From the NCBI RefSeq assembly GCF_000208745.1, contig NC_030857.1, positions 18,544,046 through 18,608,045 of the forward strand: 64,000 bases of DNA, in the 5' to 3' direction. Below, in pieces: positions 24,672 through 38,478 of the stretch. The notes below the pieces were generated by a model. That model was given only the letters and a program-made list of their open reading frames with translations. It did no database searches and had not been told where the DNA came from. The position numbers were made by a program, and so were the translations under genes. Source of the DNA: Theobroma cacao (Eukaryota; Streptophyta; Magnoliopsida; Malvales; Malvaceae). Position 1 is the first letter of the stretch. Each line of letters opens with the position of its first letter.

Positions 24672-26860
24672 ACAAGGAGGAGTGAAATGTATCCTCATCC
24701 CCAAAGTCCAAAAGAAAACACAAACAAAGGGAAGGATTAGGACAAAAGAGTTGAACACGTGTAAAGACACATGAATTAGACCAATTTTCCTCCATACTTT
24801 CACAATTCACAAAAAGGCACTGGCCTTTTTCCTCTGGGAGGGTCCCCTCCACAAATGTCTGAGGACAGTGACTGTTTGGTGTTTTCTAATTGAAAAAAAT
24901 CAAAAGCCAATTTTGGTTTCCCACAATTGGCTCAGGCCTGGGGATGCACCATGGAAGAAAAAGGCCTCCATTTGCCCTACATGGAAGAGCACAAAACAAA
25001 AATATCTTAATTTCAGTGGTCAAAATATCAGCCATGACTATGAGCCATGGGGTTTTCAAATATTTATCCTTTAATTTCCCACATTTTAAGTATGAGATTT
25101 TTGACAGATTCTTTATTCACTTACTTTTAATACAGTAAAATTTACACATATAAAAAGATCATACTCTTTTATCCCCTTTTTTTCCATCTTTCTTTTTCAT
25201 GAAGTTCCAAAACTATATTTTCCTTCTATTTTTGAATGCTTTTGTATGAGAAAAATTACTCACATTTCTTGCAATGTGTATGAAAAAATTACTTTAAAGT
25301 TTTTGATAAAAGAAAAAATAATATGATGTAATATTACATTACAATCGATAGAGGGAATCACATTACAATCAAAAATAAATGTAATGTTGTTTTACAACTT
25401 GGCAAAAAAAATTTTATTTATCATTATTACCCTCATTCTCTTCTATCCCTTTTTGCAAATGATCATAACCTTTTTACTTAATGTTTGTGATGAGTTAAAT
25501 ATGTGTTAAACAATTGGAATTGAGGGAGTATGCATTTTGTTCATTTGGTTTCAATTTAAATATTCATTACCCATGGTTCGAAAAAAAATTACATTTCATT
25601 ATGCAAAATGAAAATTTTTCACAAATTATGGGTACCCAATAAAGGAATTATTTTAATATACTAATTTAAAAAAACAGAAAAAGGTGTACAAATAGAATGC
25701 AAGTTGGCAACCCTCTTTGAATTATAGCATTTTGTTTGGTATTGTTCTAGGCCATTGACAGAAGTCTTGAGTCCCACCCACAAGACCACAAATGATCAAT
25801 CATTCTTGTGGAGAAAAAGGGATTCTCATAAAGAATATATAGTGTACTCACCATAGTACTAGAGTTTACTGAGAGACTCGGACTTTGGTTGTTGAAATCA
25901 AAACCTCAAACATACATTATTTTGAATTATTGGCTTCTTGGTGTGGGTATTATGAGATTTTTTTTCCCTTAAAATAGAAAAAAAAAAAAGGCTATGACTA
26001 TTGAAGCCAAAAGGAAAACTAAAATTTTGTATGATTGATGTTGCTGTTATTAATGGTTATTTTTTAATTATTTTTATGTAATAATAAAAAAATTTTAAAT
26101 TCCACGACAGGATTAAGAAATTGATCCGTGCTCATTTAATAATTGATTAATTTATTAATTTTTATCGATATATCTTATTAAAACACTTGTCAATCCTTTA
26201 GCTCAGCTGTTTATATAAGATGATTTTCTTCTTTTTGGTTTTGCATTTATTTTCTTGTTTCCATAACATTTGATTATCAAGTAAAAAACAAAAGAAAAAG
26301 TTGATAAATATAGTATTAGTTTGATTTGTAAATAAGCAAATGCTAAAAGGTATTAATATTCCTTTTTTATGGATAAATTATAATTTGTAATTTTGTACTT
26401 GATAGATAGTTATTTGTATTAACGGAAGTCTCCAAGTGAAATCTCATAAAAGCAAAAAATCTTTTTCCATGCTCCATGATTAAGACTTATGAAAATGTCA
26501 AACATATGAAAAAGGGGCAATGAGTATTATGATGAAGCCACTAACCTTACACTTCATTAATTTGGGATTCATTAATGCTCAAATGTTCACATATACCCAT
26601 GCTTCAATGTCACGTAAGAGTACATTCTATGCATCACTAAATACACAAATTTAGTCCCAAATGTGCTCTAGTTTCATACATTTTCTTTTAAAAGTTTTTC
26701 CCTAGTAGCAAGAAATTATTTTTAATAAATATCTTCTTTCATGTCAAGATTTGATAAATTAAGATATCACACGTAATTAAATATTATCAATTAAATATGC
26801 AACTATTTACTAAAAATTTTCATCTCGCATTTAAAAAAATTATAAAGGTATAATATTTAA
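24672..26860. other. AT-rich intergenic DNA, no gene seen
   Basis: No gene, RNA or intact element recognised. Short open frames near 24625-25138 lie on both strands and show no family features. Confidence 0.45.
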
Positions 26861-27240
26861 TAAAGTTTTTGAATCAATTAAAAAAATTTAAAAAAAAATC
26901 CTTATGCTTTTATTGCATTCAATCAATCATTTATATTTGTATTTTAATCAAATAAACTATTATGACTAATGGTTAACTAACTCTTGTTAGTCAAAATACT
27001 ACTTATCATTTTATATCAGATTGAATGATGATGTGGTGTGTTAATAAGGCGTGATGGCATTGTTATCATATAGCTATAAAACAATAAGTGTCATTTTGAT
27101 TAATGACAATTAGTCAGTCATTAGTTATAATAGACTATTTGCTTCAAAATGAAAATACAAAGATTTGATTAAACACAATAGAATAATAAAAGCTTAATTT
27201 AATTTTTTTAAAATAATTTAAGAGTTTTTCAAATTTTATA
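26861..27240. mobile_element. Long-TIR MITE, copy 3
   Basis: Left arm TAAAGTTTTTGAATCAATT with CTTTTATTGCATTCAATCA; right arm GATTTGATTAAACACAATAG with TTTAAGAGTTTTTCAAA. Same inverted-arm design and internal ACTTATCATTTT text as copy 1. Confidence 0.65.
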
Positions 27241-30200
27241 TTAAGTAATTTTTTTAAAAAAAAATAACTTATGTGCCAATGGTAAGAAAGCCGTATATAT
27301 AATGATTTTTTTATTTTAAAAATAAAATTCGAATCTAAATTTTTGAGGGAGTGATACACGTAATTACTTCTAAATTAAATATTCAAATGGTATTTAGATA
27401 ATTTTTAATTGTATGATAAGCAAACAAAACAAATAACAGTATACTTTTCCAAAAGAAAAAAAAAAGTGGTCATTATGAAAGTCAACAATTCAAAGCTGAT
27501 CAGTCTACAACGTAATTGCATGATTACATAAAAAAAAAAAATTATTTAGTTATTTAGTCCCAAAATGCATTGATTTGATAAATATTTATGAGTGTGTGGT
27601 ATTGATATAATATAAAGTCAACAAATTCGATGTGCAATTATAAAAAGGTAGTAATTGTTAGTCCCACATAATATTCTTGATTTGGACTTTATGGATTAAT
27701 TAGTAAAATGCCGGATGTTTCTCCCAGTTTTGATCAAAGGGTCACAGTCACCCCATTCAAAGACAACAAACACTTAATTAATTCTAAGCACGCCCCCCAC
27801 TTTTTTTGCTTATTTTTTTTTTCTATGTTGGCATGAACCTATTTAATCTCACCACACTTACTTTACTTTCTTCTTTAATACAAAAAGCCTGGTTATTCAT
27901 GTTACGGGTGGGCCCATCGCTCGTTTCAAGTTACTTATGTTATAAATAGGTTTATCGTCCATGTTTTTAATTTAAAAGATATATCTTTTAAGTGAAGGAA
28001 AGTTCATATTTATTTATAAATCGCATTATAAGTCTTATACTGTTGTAAGTTTATCTTGACTTTTAAGGTTTGTTTTGATACTATTTGTCACAGATTAATA
28101 CTTTTAATTAAAAATATATATTTGATAAGTAGAGAAAGACCTTTATTTATAAACTTAAAAATCATTTTATTTTTACTGTCGTAGAATTCGTGACAACTTG
28201 AATTTGGTACCAAATTAATAACACATTCTATAAGCTAATTTAGTCACATTATGTCATTCATAAATGGCATGCTCATTTAAACAAAAGTGGATTGAATTTA
28301 GTCACATTAATGATTTTAAATAAATTGATGCTTTTTGGTCACACAAAAGGGTAAATAATTATTCCCCCTATCACTTTAAACCTAACAAGAGAGAATGCGA
28401 CATGACACATTATTAAGAATATCATAAATGTCATCACACCTTTTGTTTCAGGCATTATTTACTATTGTTGTTAATATACTGTTACACTTTTTTTTTTTGT
28501 GGAAAGAAATAAGTTGAATACTTCTTTTATATAAGTTAACATAAGGATTAAAATAATTTCGAGTATTTTTTTATATTCATTAAAGTTTTTAATACTCTCG
28601 TTTTTTAAATTTGATCAAGTTTATATTGAAATTTGAATTTAAAATCTTGAAAGTAAAAACTCAGATTTTAACCATTGAAATACACAATTTTTGTAATAAT
28701 TTTGATTTAATTATTATGATTTATTGAATTTACAAGTGTGATGGTAGAAAATATTTATGTAGTTGTAATTTATTTGAAAATACTCTTGGGATTGTGTTAC
28801 GGATAGAGCTTAAGGATTATCATCATGTCATAGGCAAAGAGAAGTGATTGGAGAAAAGTTATCAAAGTTAAAAGATTATTTAGTCAAACCATAGTAATTA
28901 GAACCTTACCTTCAAATAATTACTTAACCAATGTTAAGGACGACAATTGGTTAGGTACTTGACTCGATTATATAAGGTACATGTACCTTATTTTCGGGTT
29001 TTAAATGAATATGGGTAGCAAGTTTACTATCTGTTTCAAGTTTAGGTAGAATATGGGTATCACCCCTTGGATACCCAATATCTTATTATGTTAATGTCAA
29101 GGTATTATCGGGGTATCCGTACCCAACACCCATATACACATATTATATATTATTTATATAAGTATAATTATTTTTTGAATTTTAATATTTATTTCCTTTT
29201 ATAAATTTAATTATTAATGAATTGCATATATGTAAAATATAATTAGTATCAAATAGTGTTCGGGTAATTAGATACCCATGAAAAGATTAATAAATTTTTT
29301 TTGCACAATGAAGTATTTAGACGAGTTCGGATGATTAACGGGTAGTGAACAAGGTAGTAGGGTTTTGGGTCGAAAATTTTAAAAGTAACCAAATAATAAC
29401 AGGGTTCATGTACCTACTTGTTAATAAGGTTCGAGGTGGGGTATTTCAAAATTACCGAATACCTTACTTGTTTGATAATCTGAACGAATACTAATAATAT
29501 TGAGTAAGCATTTGACATATTAGTACAAGATAACCTAAACGAATACTAATAATATGGAGTAAGCATTTGACATATTAGTGCAACAAAAAAAGGAAGGATT
29601 ATTCCATCATCTTCCCTTTCATAAGTTACAACCCATATAAGGAATGCTCAAATCAAGGAGATCACACCAAAGTGAAGTCAACTTCATTGGTTAGAAATAG
29701 CTTTATTCTCTTACTATTATTAAATTTAGGCCTAATTTACTCCATTTTTCTACATGAGTTAAAGTTTACCTTATCAAGTTACTACTCCATTAGGGCTCTC
29801 TTTTAAATTTAACTATGACTTCATTGGGAAACTAGACTTTTCTAAATTGGGCCTTCTTTATGTTCCAACTATTTTCTTTCTCAAAAGTTTATTGGGATTC
29901 AAGTTAAATCAAAGGGAAATGCATACCTCTACCCTTAATTGACATTTGACATGCCATTGCAACTTTTTCCTTTCCTTGTTTTTTTATGAAAAATAAATTC
30001 AATATTGTTTGTTATTAGTTAAAAAGAGACATAAATAATTATCAATATCGTACTATACTTTATATTAAAAAATAAACATAATTTTGAGTTAAAACTATAG
30101 ACGAGGATGCTAATGATAATTAAGAGTCACATAGAAGACTCAAACCTAAAGTTATTTATTATAAAATTGACAAATTAATAAAGTGAACCTTAAGGGATAT

Positions 30201-30530
30201 AAGATTATTATTTATACTTAAATAATGAGTTAAAAAATTATGAATTAAAAAAAATAAAAATAAAAAAAACAGAGGAGGGAGACACATGCGAAGAAATAAT
30301 GATTTAGGACCGAATCTGACATGGCAAGAAGTGGGGGACTCCACAGCCCAACATTTTGACCGAAAAACGGAATTGAATTTCCCAAATGACCCTCGAAGCC
30401 TTAAGTCATGTCACTTTCCACGATATAGCGCGAACCCGTTTTGACTGCGTTCGGGCAACGGTCAGCACCGTTCGGTCACCTCTCTTGCTGCACGCTTCAC
30501 TCTCCCAACAAAAAAAAAAAAAAGTAACAT
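27241..30530. other. AT-rich intergenic DNA with degraded repeats
   Basis: No gene recognised. At about 28937-29470 there is a degraded hAT-like sequence (TAAGGACGACAATTGG start, repeated GGGTA/TACCC text). A 55-bp tandem duplication lies at 29474-29583. The region 30340-30530 has higher GC and forms the upstream flank of the SERK gene. Confidence 0.45.
29474..29583. repeat. Tandem duplication, 55-bp unit
   Basis: GATAATCTGAACGAATACTA and GATAACCTAAACGAATACTA begin two copies that continue with AATAAT(A)T(T/G)GAGTAAGCATTTGACATATTAGT. Confidence 0.85.
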
Positions 30531-30975
30531 AAAATAAAATAAAAAAACAAATCTCTCTCTCTCAAGCTCACTCTCTTCACTTAACTTAGAAAGAGAAACA
30601 CAAAAAGGAAAGTTCATTTCTTTTGTTTTCTTTTTTATTTTTCTTTTATTTTTTTTAAGTTGCTGAAAGGAAAAGGTTTGAAAAAGAAACGATTTTTGGT
30701 TTGGGTTTTTTTTTCTTTGTATTTATGTTTTTGTTGGTTGCCTTTTATGGGGCATGCTTTTCAATGGAGGGGAATGGGATCAAAGCAAGGGATTTGATTG
30801 AGGAGATTTTTGGGCGGTAATGGTGGGATTTGAGAGCTAGGGTTTTTGGGTTTTTGTTGTAATGTTGTGTTGTTGGGGTCTTCTTTATTGTTTGGATCTA
30901 AGGATATTTAGATTGAGAAGCTCAAAAGGTTAAAAAAAAAAAGTTTCAGCTTTTTTTTTTCTTTGGGTTTGTCAA
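30531..30975 (+). promoter_or_regulatory. Probable SERK 5' leader with upstream ATGs
   Basis: A CT-rich run (30551-30563) and long T-rich stretches typical of plant leaders precede the start codon. If transcription begins near 30540, the leader has several upstream ATGs, including a short frame at 30747-30797 (16 codons, MGHAFQW...) and another at 30819. The transcription start itself was not identified. Confidence 0.4.
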
Positions 30976-33900
30976 ATGGAAGGAGGAAGCAAAAAGGTTA
31001 AGTCTTTGGCTTTGGTTTGGTTGATCTTTGCGCTGCTCCATCCTCTGTGGCTTATTTCTGCTAATGTGGAAGGTGATAATATTTTTTATTATTTTTTTTG
31101 GTTTTTCTATTCTGTTCCTTGCAGCAACCCATTTTTGTTCTTTGTGTGTTCAATTGTTTTTGGAGTTTGATCCTCACTCTTTTGTAACATTTGTTGGTTT
31201 TTTTCTTCTTTTTGCGAAATGGATTTCTGATATTTTGTTATATCATTTGGTTTTTTTGTTTGAAAATGAGTGTCCTTTAATTAGAATATATACTTGCTTT
31301 CCTGATGATTGGAGTGTTTCTTTTCCTTTTCTTTTGTGTTTTACTTTTGGAAGATTACGTTAGAAGTGCTTATTTTGGTTCTATGGATTCTGATCCTTGT
31401 AGTAAATCAAATACTATTATATAATATAGTTTCACAATTTGTGACTTTGGTTATAATGGGTATATGGATGATATGAGAATATGTGTTAGGAAAATGCCTT
31501 TTCTAGGATGCCTTTGTCAAATGTTCAGATTATGACATTTAATTGTTCACATCAGTTGCGTACTTTCAAGTACAAAATATGTTGACTTGACGATACTGTA
31601 GGAATCATGCTGCTTCGCACAATTTGAATTGTTTTTTTACATGCCTTGCTGGTTTAATAACAGATCTATTATGTTCATGAAGTCATTAAACTCACACAGT
31701 TTACTGAAAAAGAATCTTCTGTCCTTTTTTTTTCTACTTTTGGTCAAGTATTGATCAAATGGATAATTTTGGAACGTTTTTTATTTACATTTGATTCCTC
31801 ATACCGTAAGATTTATAAAATTTTGTTGTTGGAACTGTTTAAGTATGATAAAGTTGATATCATGTACTGTTTCCTGTGGAACTGTTTACGCATGTTCAGG
31901 CAACAATGTTTTCTGCTTGTTAAATGACCTGCTAAAGCTTCTGTTGAGTGGAAATTAGTATGCTTTCTGATTGTAGCTGGTTTGGTTGTGCTATATATAC
32001 CTTAACATATGTATTATTAATTAATGTCAACGTGTTACCATCTTTACTTTCTTCCTGAAACAGGTGATGCATTGCACAGCCTAAGGACCAATTTGAATGA
32101 TCCTAACAATGTCCTGCAGAGTTGGGATCCTACCCTTGTCAACCCCTGCACATGGTTTCATGTTACATGTAACAATGATAATAGTGTCATTAGAGTGTAA
32201 GCATTTTCGCTCTTTGATGTCTTCTAAGTATTTGGTTATAACTTGTAATATATGTTTTACTGATTTTGCAAAGGATTACTTGTGTAATGTCTATTTCTGT
32301 GTCATTGTTCAGTGATCTTGGCAATGCAGCTTTGTCTGGTCAGCTCGTACCACAGCTTGGCTTGCTTAAGAATTTGCAGTACTTGTAAGTCATGCTTTGC
32401 CTTGATAGTTCTAGCTGTTCTCCATCTGTATAATTGGTCTACCCTTTATGTTCTTTCTTCTGAGTAAACAACCATATGCTGTTGCTAACTTTCCCCATGT
32501 TAACAGAAGGAAGAAATAGTTCACAATAAGGATTGTTGCATTAAATAAGCTTCATTATTTACTTCGACAAGAGGTAGTGGTTTAGGGTCACAGCCTCTTC
32601 ATTTAGTTTATCAGATGTGTTTTACATATTCAATTTATATTTTTGAGAAAGGGCTAACCTATAATTCCTCTACATGGTACAATGGCAGTCTTCCTTTGCC
32701 AGTGGAATAAAGATATAAAAATTAAAGGGTAAAATACCTTGACCTCTTTAAGTTTTGATCGAAATTACGCGGAGATTCATTAGTCTTCAAAATGGACACT
32801 CTGCCCCAAAAAAATATTTTCTGCTGGACATGTAGGTCCAGCTGTTAGTATTTCCATCAGCTGACGTGGTAAGGGTAAAAAGACAATTTTACCCTTGATT
32901 AATTTTTATAATTATAATTATATAATTTTATTATTATTTTATTAATTAAAAAAAAAGGCTCCCCATTGGGGATCACCAGAGCTCCCCCCCTAGGGAGCCC
33001 TGATCGGTGCTCCCTATTTTTTTTTATTAAAAATATAATAATAATTTTGTAAATTAATAAAAAAATGAAAGGGCATTTAAGTCTTTTCAATATTTTTGTT
33101 AATGATGTTTGTAGTTTTGGGGTGGAGTATCCATTTCGGAAACTAATGGTCCTCCGTGTAATTTCGATCAAAACTTAAGGGGGTCAGGGTATTTTACCCA
33201 AATTTAAAATTGTTGATTCTGTTGGACTGGTTGCTGAAATCACTCTGTCTATGAGTAACTGTAGTAGGGACTTATTTATTTAATATGGGGTTGATCATGT
33301 TGGCTACCTCCAGATTGAGGCACACCATTTGTGATGAACAAAAAAATTGTCTTTCCTTGTGGAGTCAAATTATGATCTTCATGTTTATGGTTTGGTAAAG
33401 ATGCTTTGCTAAACAAGGGTTTTCCATGAGCTTTGTAAACAGCTATCGACTAGGATTAGAAAGTTTGCAATGCATATCTACTAAATGGAAATAGGTTCAC
33501 TTGTCAAAATGAGGAGTCCATCTTACACAATCCTATAGGTGAAGATGTATAGAGGAATTAACATGCATTGTGGAGCTAGTTTATATTTTACTTTTGACCC
33601 AGTCATACCTTCTTGTCTAGTTATTGAGCTGGTCTTTCTGGTGGGCTTTGTGGGAGGATAGATAGTACTATAACAATGTTCTTATGTCCTTTTTGAATTG
33701 GTGGTTTGTTTATCTTGAGCACGACAAGGGAACATTTTTCATACTGTATGAGGGGTTTCCGGGGAAAGTCTTCCAAGTTCTTATAGACTTCGAATAAAAT
33801 AGGTTTCCATCCAAATCCAAGTATTAGGTTGTTATTGTACAGTTTACTTGTCTTAGTATTCCATTACATTTCTTCTGCCCATTGAGATGTATATTTTTAT

Positions 33901-36900
33901 GCCAGGGAACTTTATAGTAACAACATAAGTGGACAAATTCCTAGCGATCTTGGGAATTTGACTAGCTTGGTGAGCTTGGATCTGTATTTGAATAGTTTCA
34001 GTGGTCCTATTCCAGAGTCTTTGGGCAGGCTGTCAAAATTGCGATTCCTGTAAGTATATTTGCTTTGCAGCTTCCTTTTTTGGTACAACTGATTTATTAC
34101 ATGTTGAGTTGCATGTCATACCAAGAATCTAAGTTTTTATTTTTAGAATCATGTACCTGGTACACAAATTGAGCTATACTTAAACAAGTAGAAACAAGTT
34201 ATTTACTAGTATTTGGTATTAAGTAAATAATCGAGTATAAGATGGTAACCCTCTCTTTAGTGTTCGGTAAGAATATTTTGATATTGTGTATAGCACATAC
34301 AAGTTCATTGCATTGCATTTCTTCATCAATTATAACTGTCTGGTCAAATTTTCAGTGCATATTGTTTAGTTAAATTTTCAGTTTAAAAGTAATCCTGGAG
34401 GAGTTGAAACTTCTTTGACATTTAAAAGCTAATACAACAATTTCCACGGTTAATTTCAACCTTTAAATATGAGTCTGCAAGTTCAGCATTTTGTAAATTT
34501 CCAAACATCACTCACAATTATACATGAAACTGGTTGAGCAATTGATGCTTAAAAAAAAGAGCTTTTCATGTTTAAGTGTGATTATATACAGCTGGTGTAG
34601 GGGAAAGTTTGCTTAATATAATCTTCATCAGTTTAGATCTTAACTTCTTTTCTTGTTGAAATGTTTGTGCGACGATAGCCGGCTTAATAACAACAGCTTG
34701 AGCGGTCCGATTCCTATGTCATTAACTAATATCACATCACTTCAAGTACTGTGAGTGCCAACCTTACCTCTTATGTCATGATCCTTTACTCTGCCCCCTT
34801 TTTCTCTTCTGAGACATCATAATGATTGCAAAAGTTATGTATTCTCAAATTGCACTGTTAAATGCAGGGATCTATCTAATAACCGTCTATCTGGAGAGGT
34901 TCCTGATAATGGCTCCTTCTCACTATTCACTCCCATCAGGTTATTTTTTTGTGATTTGAATGCCGCTTTCTTTGGCTGACAAAATTTGGGTATCATGCTT
35001 AGTTGTTTGTTGTTCCATATGCAGTTTTGCTAACAACTTGGATCTGTGTGGCCCGGTTACCGGTCGCCCTTGCCCAGGATCTCCTCCTTTTTCTCCTCCT
35101 CCTCCTTTTGTTCCACCACCGCCAATTTCTTCACCAAGTAATCTTCCTTTCATGTCATAGCTTTAGAATCTATTGAACTGCCTTTTATGGGTTTTCTGTG
35201 TGGTATATTTTTACTACTCTCATTGTCATGTAGACTGTTTTAGTTCCATTTGACAATTTATAATTTGCCAATCTCTGCTTAGCATTTTATTCCCACTATA
35301 TTCTGTAATATCGTGGCATGCACAAATCAGCAAATGAGCTGAAAGTAATGTCCCTGCCTTTCTGGGCGAGTACCAGTTTGCACATCCAGTGCTTTAGTTC
35401 CATAAGTGAATGAACTGTATCATTATGAACTTTGATTCTGATGAGATGTAATTAACAATAGTGCCTTTCAATGAAGACTTTTGTTTGTTTGGAAATTGCC
35501 TCTGATTTGATGCTTTACCTTGGTTGTTCTAGTGCAAAAAGATGTTTTGTGGTAACTCATGGTTAGTGCAAAGGAAGTAGCTAGTATGCTTTGCTTTGGG
35601 CATTCTAATTTTTTTACATCATATCATATTTTAGGCGGGAATAGTGTCACTGGTGCAATAGCTGGAGGAGTTGCAGCAGGTGCTGCCTTATTGTTTGCTG
35701 CTCCTGCAATTGCATTTGCATGGTGGCGTCGGCGGAAACCTCAGGAATTTTTCTTTGATGTACCTGGTTAGTGCTATAAATGAAATTTCACTGGTTGAAA
35801 GGTTCAAGTTTGGGTAATAGTTACAATATTCACCAGTTTAAATTACATCTATTGCAGCGGAGGAGGATCCAGAAGTCCATCTGGGGCAGCTTAAGAGGTT
35901 TTCCCTGCGAGAACTACAAGTTGCCACTGACAGTTTTAGTAACAAAAACATTCTGGGTAGAGGTGGATTTGGTAAGGTTTACAAAGGACGGTTAGCTGAT
36001 GGTTCACTGGTGGCTGTGAAAAGATTGAAAGAAGAGCGTACACCTGGTGGAGAGTTACAGTTTCAAACAGAGGTGGAGATGATCAGCATGGCTGTGCATC
36101 GGAATCTCCTCAGGCTGCGTGGGTTTTGTATGACTCCAACTGAACGGTTGCTTGTTTATCCCTACATGGCTAATGGAAGTGTTGCATCATGCCTAAGAGG
36201 TGAAGCCCACAAGCATTTGTGCACCAATTCCTCAATTTTTTTTTTTGGTGGGGTGGGGGATTCATTTATTGAAATTGTTATGATTAGAATCTGTGCAACA
36301 TATAATTTTGCTTTTCATCTTGAGTATGGTTTATTGTATTCTTGATGCATTCTTACAGAACGCCCTCCATCACAACCTCCGCTTGATTGGCCAACACGGA
36401 AGAGAATTGCATTGGGATCTGCTAGAGGTCTTTCTTATTTGCATGATCATTGTGACCCAAAGATCATTCATCGTGATGTGAAAGCTGCAAATATTTTGTT
36501 GGATGAGGAGTTTGAAGCTGTTGTTGGTGACTTTGGGTTGGCAAAACTTATGGACTATAAGGATACCCATGTAACCACTGCTGTACGTGGCACAATTGGA
36601 CATATTGCTCCAGAGTATCTTTCTACTGGCAAATCTTCAGAGAAAACTGATGTTTTTGGTTATGGGATCATGCTTCTGGAGCTTATCACTGGACAGCGGG
36701 CCTTTGATCTTGCTCGGCTTGCAAATGACGATGATGTCATGTTGCTTGATTGGGTATGCACATGATGTTTTCTTTTGACTATCTTAGTCATCACACTGAT
36801 TTGCTTACTCTGTTCCCTTATCTGCTTTAATACTAATTTAGCTACTGTTCAGTTTTTGCCTTGATTCCTGCCCAATTCTCAATATTAGTCATGTCTTGAT

Positions 36901-37630
36901 CCTTGGGTTATGTGAAAACTCGATGGATTGATCCTAGTTCAAATTCCGATGCCCTGCAGAATGATAAAACAAACTAGGATAGCCTAGCTGGTAAAAGCCT
37001 TGAGCCTGTTTATTTATATGCAAGAGAAATGAATCTTCCTAAAAGTCAAGAAACAGTTGTATCTTTATTTAGGCTTTGCATGCTTGAGTTGCAATGCATC
37101 AGATATGGAAAGGTCAATAAAATAAAGTTGCTTAGAAAAATTATGAGGTTGCAAGAACTATTCCTTCTTGCCAATAGATGCCAGAAGGAAGTGTTGTCTT
37201 TAGACACCTTGCAAAGTTCTTGCCAGGGATTCATGCTTGCTTAAATAAATAAATAGAACAATAGGTTCGTGGTCTGCTTCCTTTTAGCTGATTCAGTTGA
37301 CTATTATTCTTTCAGGTCAAAGGACTTCTGAAGGAGAAGAAGTTGGAAATGCTAGTTGATCCTGATCTACAGAACAATTATGTAGAATCTGAGGTAGAGC
37401 AGTTAATCCAGGTTGCTTTGCTATGCACACAAGGTTCCCCAATGGACCGGCCGAAGATGTCAGAAGTAGTGAGAATGCTTGAAGGAGATGGGTTGGCTGA
37501 GAGGTGGGATGAGTGGCAAAAGGTCGAAGTTCTCCGGCAGGAGGTGGAACTTGCCCCTCATCCTAATTCTGACTGGATCGTTGACTCTACTGACAATCTG
37601 CATGCGGTTGAGTTATCCGGTCCAAGGTGA
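30976..37630 (+). CDS. SERK: SERK1/2-like LRR receptor kinase co-receptor
   Basis: Eleven exons: 30976-31072, 32064-32196, 32313-32384, 33906-34049, 34679-34750, 34868-34939, 35025-35137, 35635-35766, 35858-36199, 36359-36753, 37316-37630. Together they encode 628 residues, the family's usual length, and the 72/144/72/72-base LRR exons are the standard SERK pattern. Domains in order: signal peptide (about 1-30, ending LISAN); N-terminal cap ([20 protein letters not shown]); about five LRRs; the SERK-specific Ser-Pro-Pro hinge ([10 protein letters not shown]); a transmembrane segment after [10 protein letters not shown]; and an RD kinase with VAVKRLKEE lysine, [13 protein letters not shown] and GDFGLAK. 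The end [11 protein letters not shown] is typical. NLQYLELYSNN and the tail place it closer to SERK1/2 than to BAK1. As a family, SERKs act at the plasma membrane as shape-complementary co-receptors in brassinosteroid, anther, embryogenic and immune signalling. Confidence 0.97.
32727..33199. mobile_element. Foldback MITE in SERK intron 3
   Basis: The element starts GGGTAAAATACCTTGACC and ends with its inverse (GGTCAGGGTATTTTACCC). The inverted arms pair over about 80 bp, sharing TTAAGTTTTGATCGAAATTA. The flanking 9-mers are AAAATTAAA and AAATTTAAA (8 of 9), in keeping with a Mutator-type duplication. A second small hairpin (GCTCCCC...GGGGAGC-like, 32958-33030) sits at the centre. The minus-strand frame 32899-33171 lies within it and is not a gene. 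Confidence 0.75.
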
Positions 37631-38478
37631 CATGGCATAGCTACAGTAAAAAAGAGGGAAAAAGTTTTTACTAGTTATTTTTTATGATAATTTTTTTTCT
37701 TTTTTATTTAATGACACCATATCCTGATTTATGTCTCCTGTAAGCCCAATTCCGCATTGTATTCATTACATTTGTGCATATGAGTCAGCTTTGTTGAGGT
37801 GCAATTTGTATCTTTCTGCTGCAGTTTGAACTGAGCCCCCTGATGTTTCAAAAACAGTAGCAGCCTAACCCATATTTGCACTTCATGTTCCTCCTGGTTT
37901 TAATTCTTCCAAACAGTTTGTGGCATGCCAAAGGGGGTCTTGGGATATACCATTGCATGCAATTTTCTAGGGGATTTAATTTTCCTTTTTCCTTTGAATG
38001 GCAGCGCATGTTCATAGCTTGCACGGTTTAAACTTTGTTGTACTTGTATTTTGAAATCACTAGTTGCAACACCTGCCTCATGGGGTTCGGCTTCCCCACC
38101 ATCACTTTTATAATGCATGCCTCACAACCATTCAATAATTGGGAGTAATTTCCATTACCCCTTCTTAGGAAATTTCGGTGGGGTAGGTTTTGATGGTTAA
38201 CAGTTAAAAACGAAGTACAAATCTGTAAACATCAGTTGATTTCTCAAAAGCTTCTCAACTTCAACGGGCAGCTGGTAGTTCTTTATGCCACAATCGCAGA
38301 GTACCAGGACAGCCATGATACGCAACTTACACTCGGGAAACTTGATAACCTCAATACTTTACAAATAATAATGATAACAATAATAAAAGATTAATACTGT
38401 ATGGTAGAACTGTTGGAAATCAAATCCACTCAAAGGAAAGGCCTAAAGATAATAAGATGGACAAGAGGGAGAGTAAGC

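Noticed and set aside
24625..25138. Small frames near 24.6-25.1 kb
   Set aside because: They overlap on opposite strands and have no family features; one overlaps a MITE arm.
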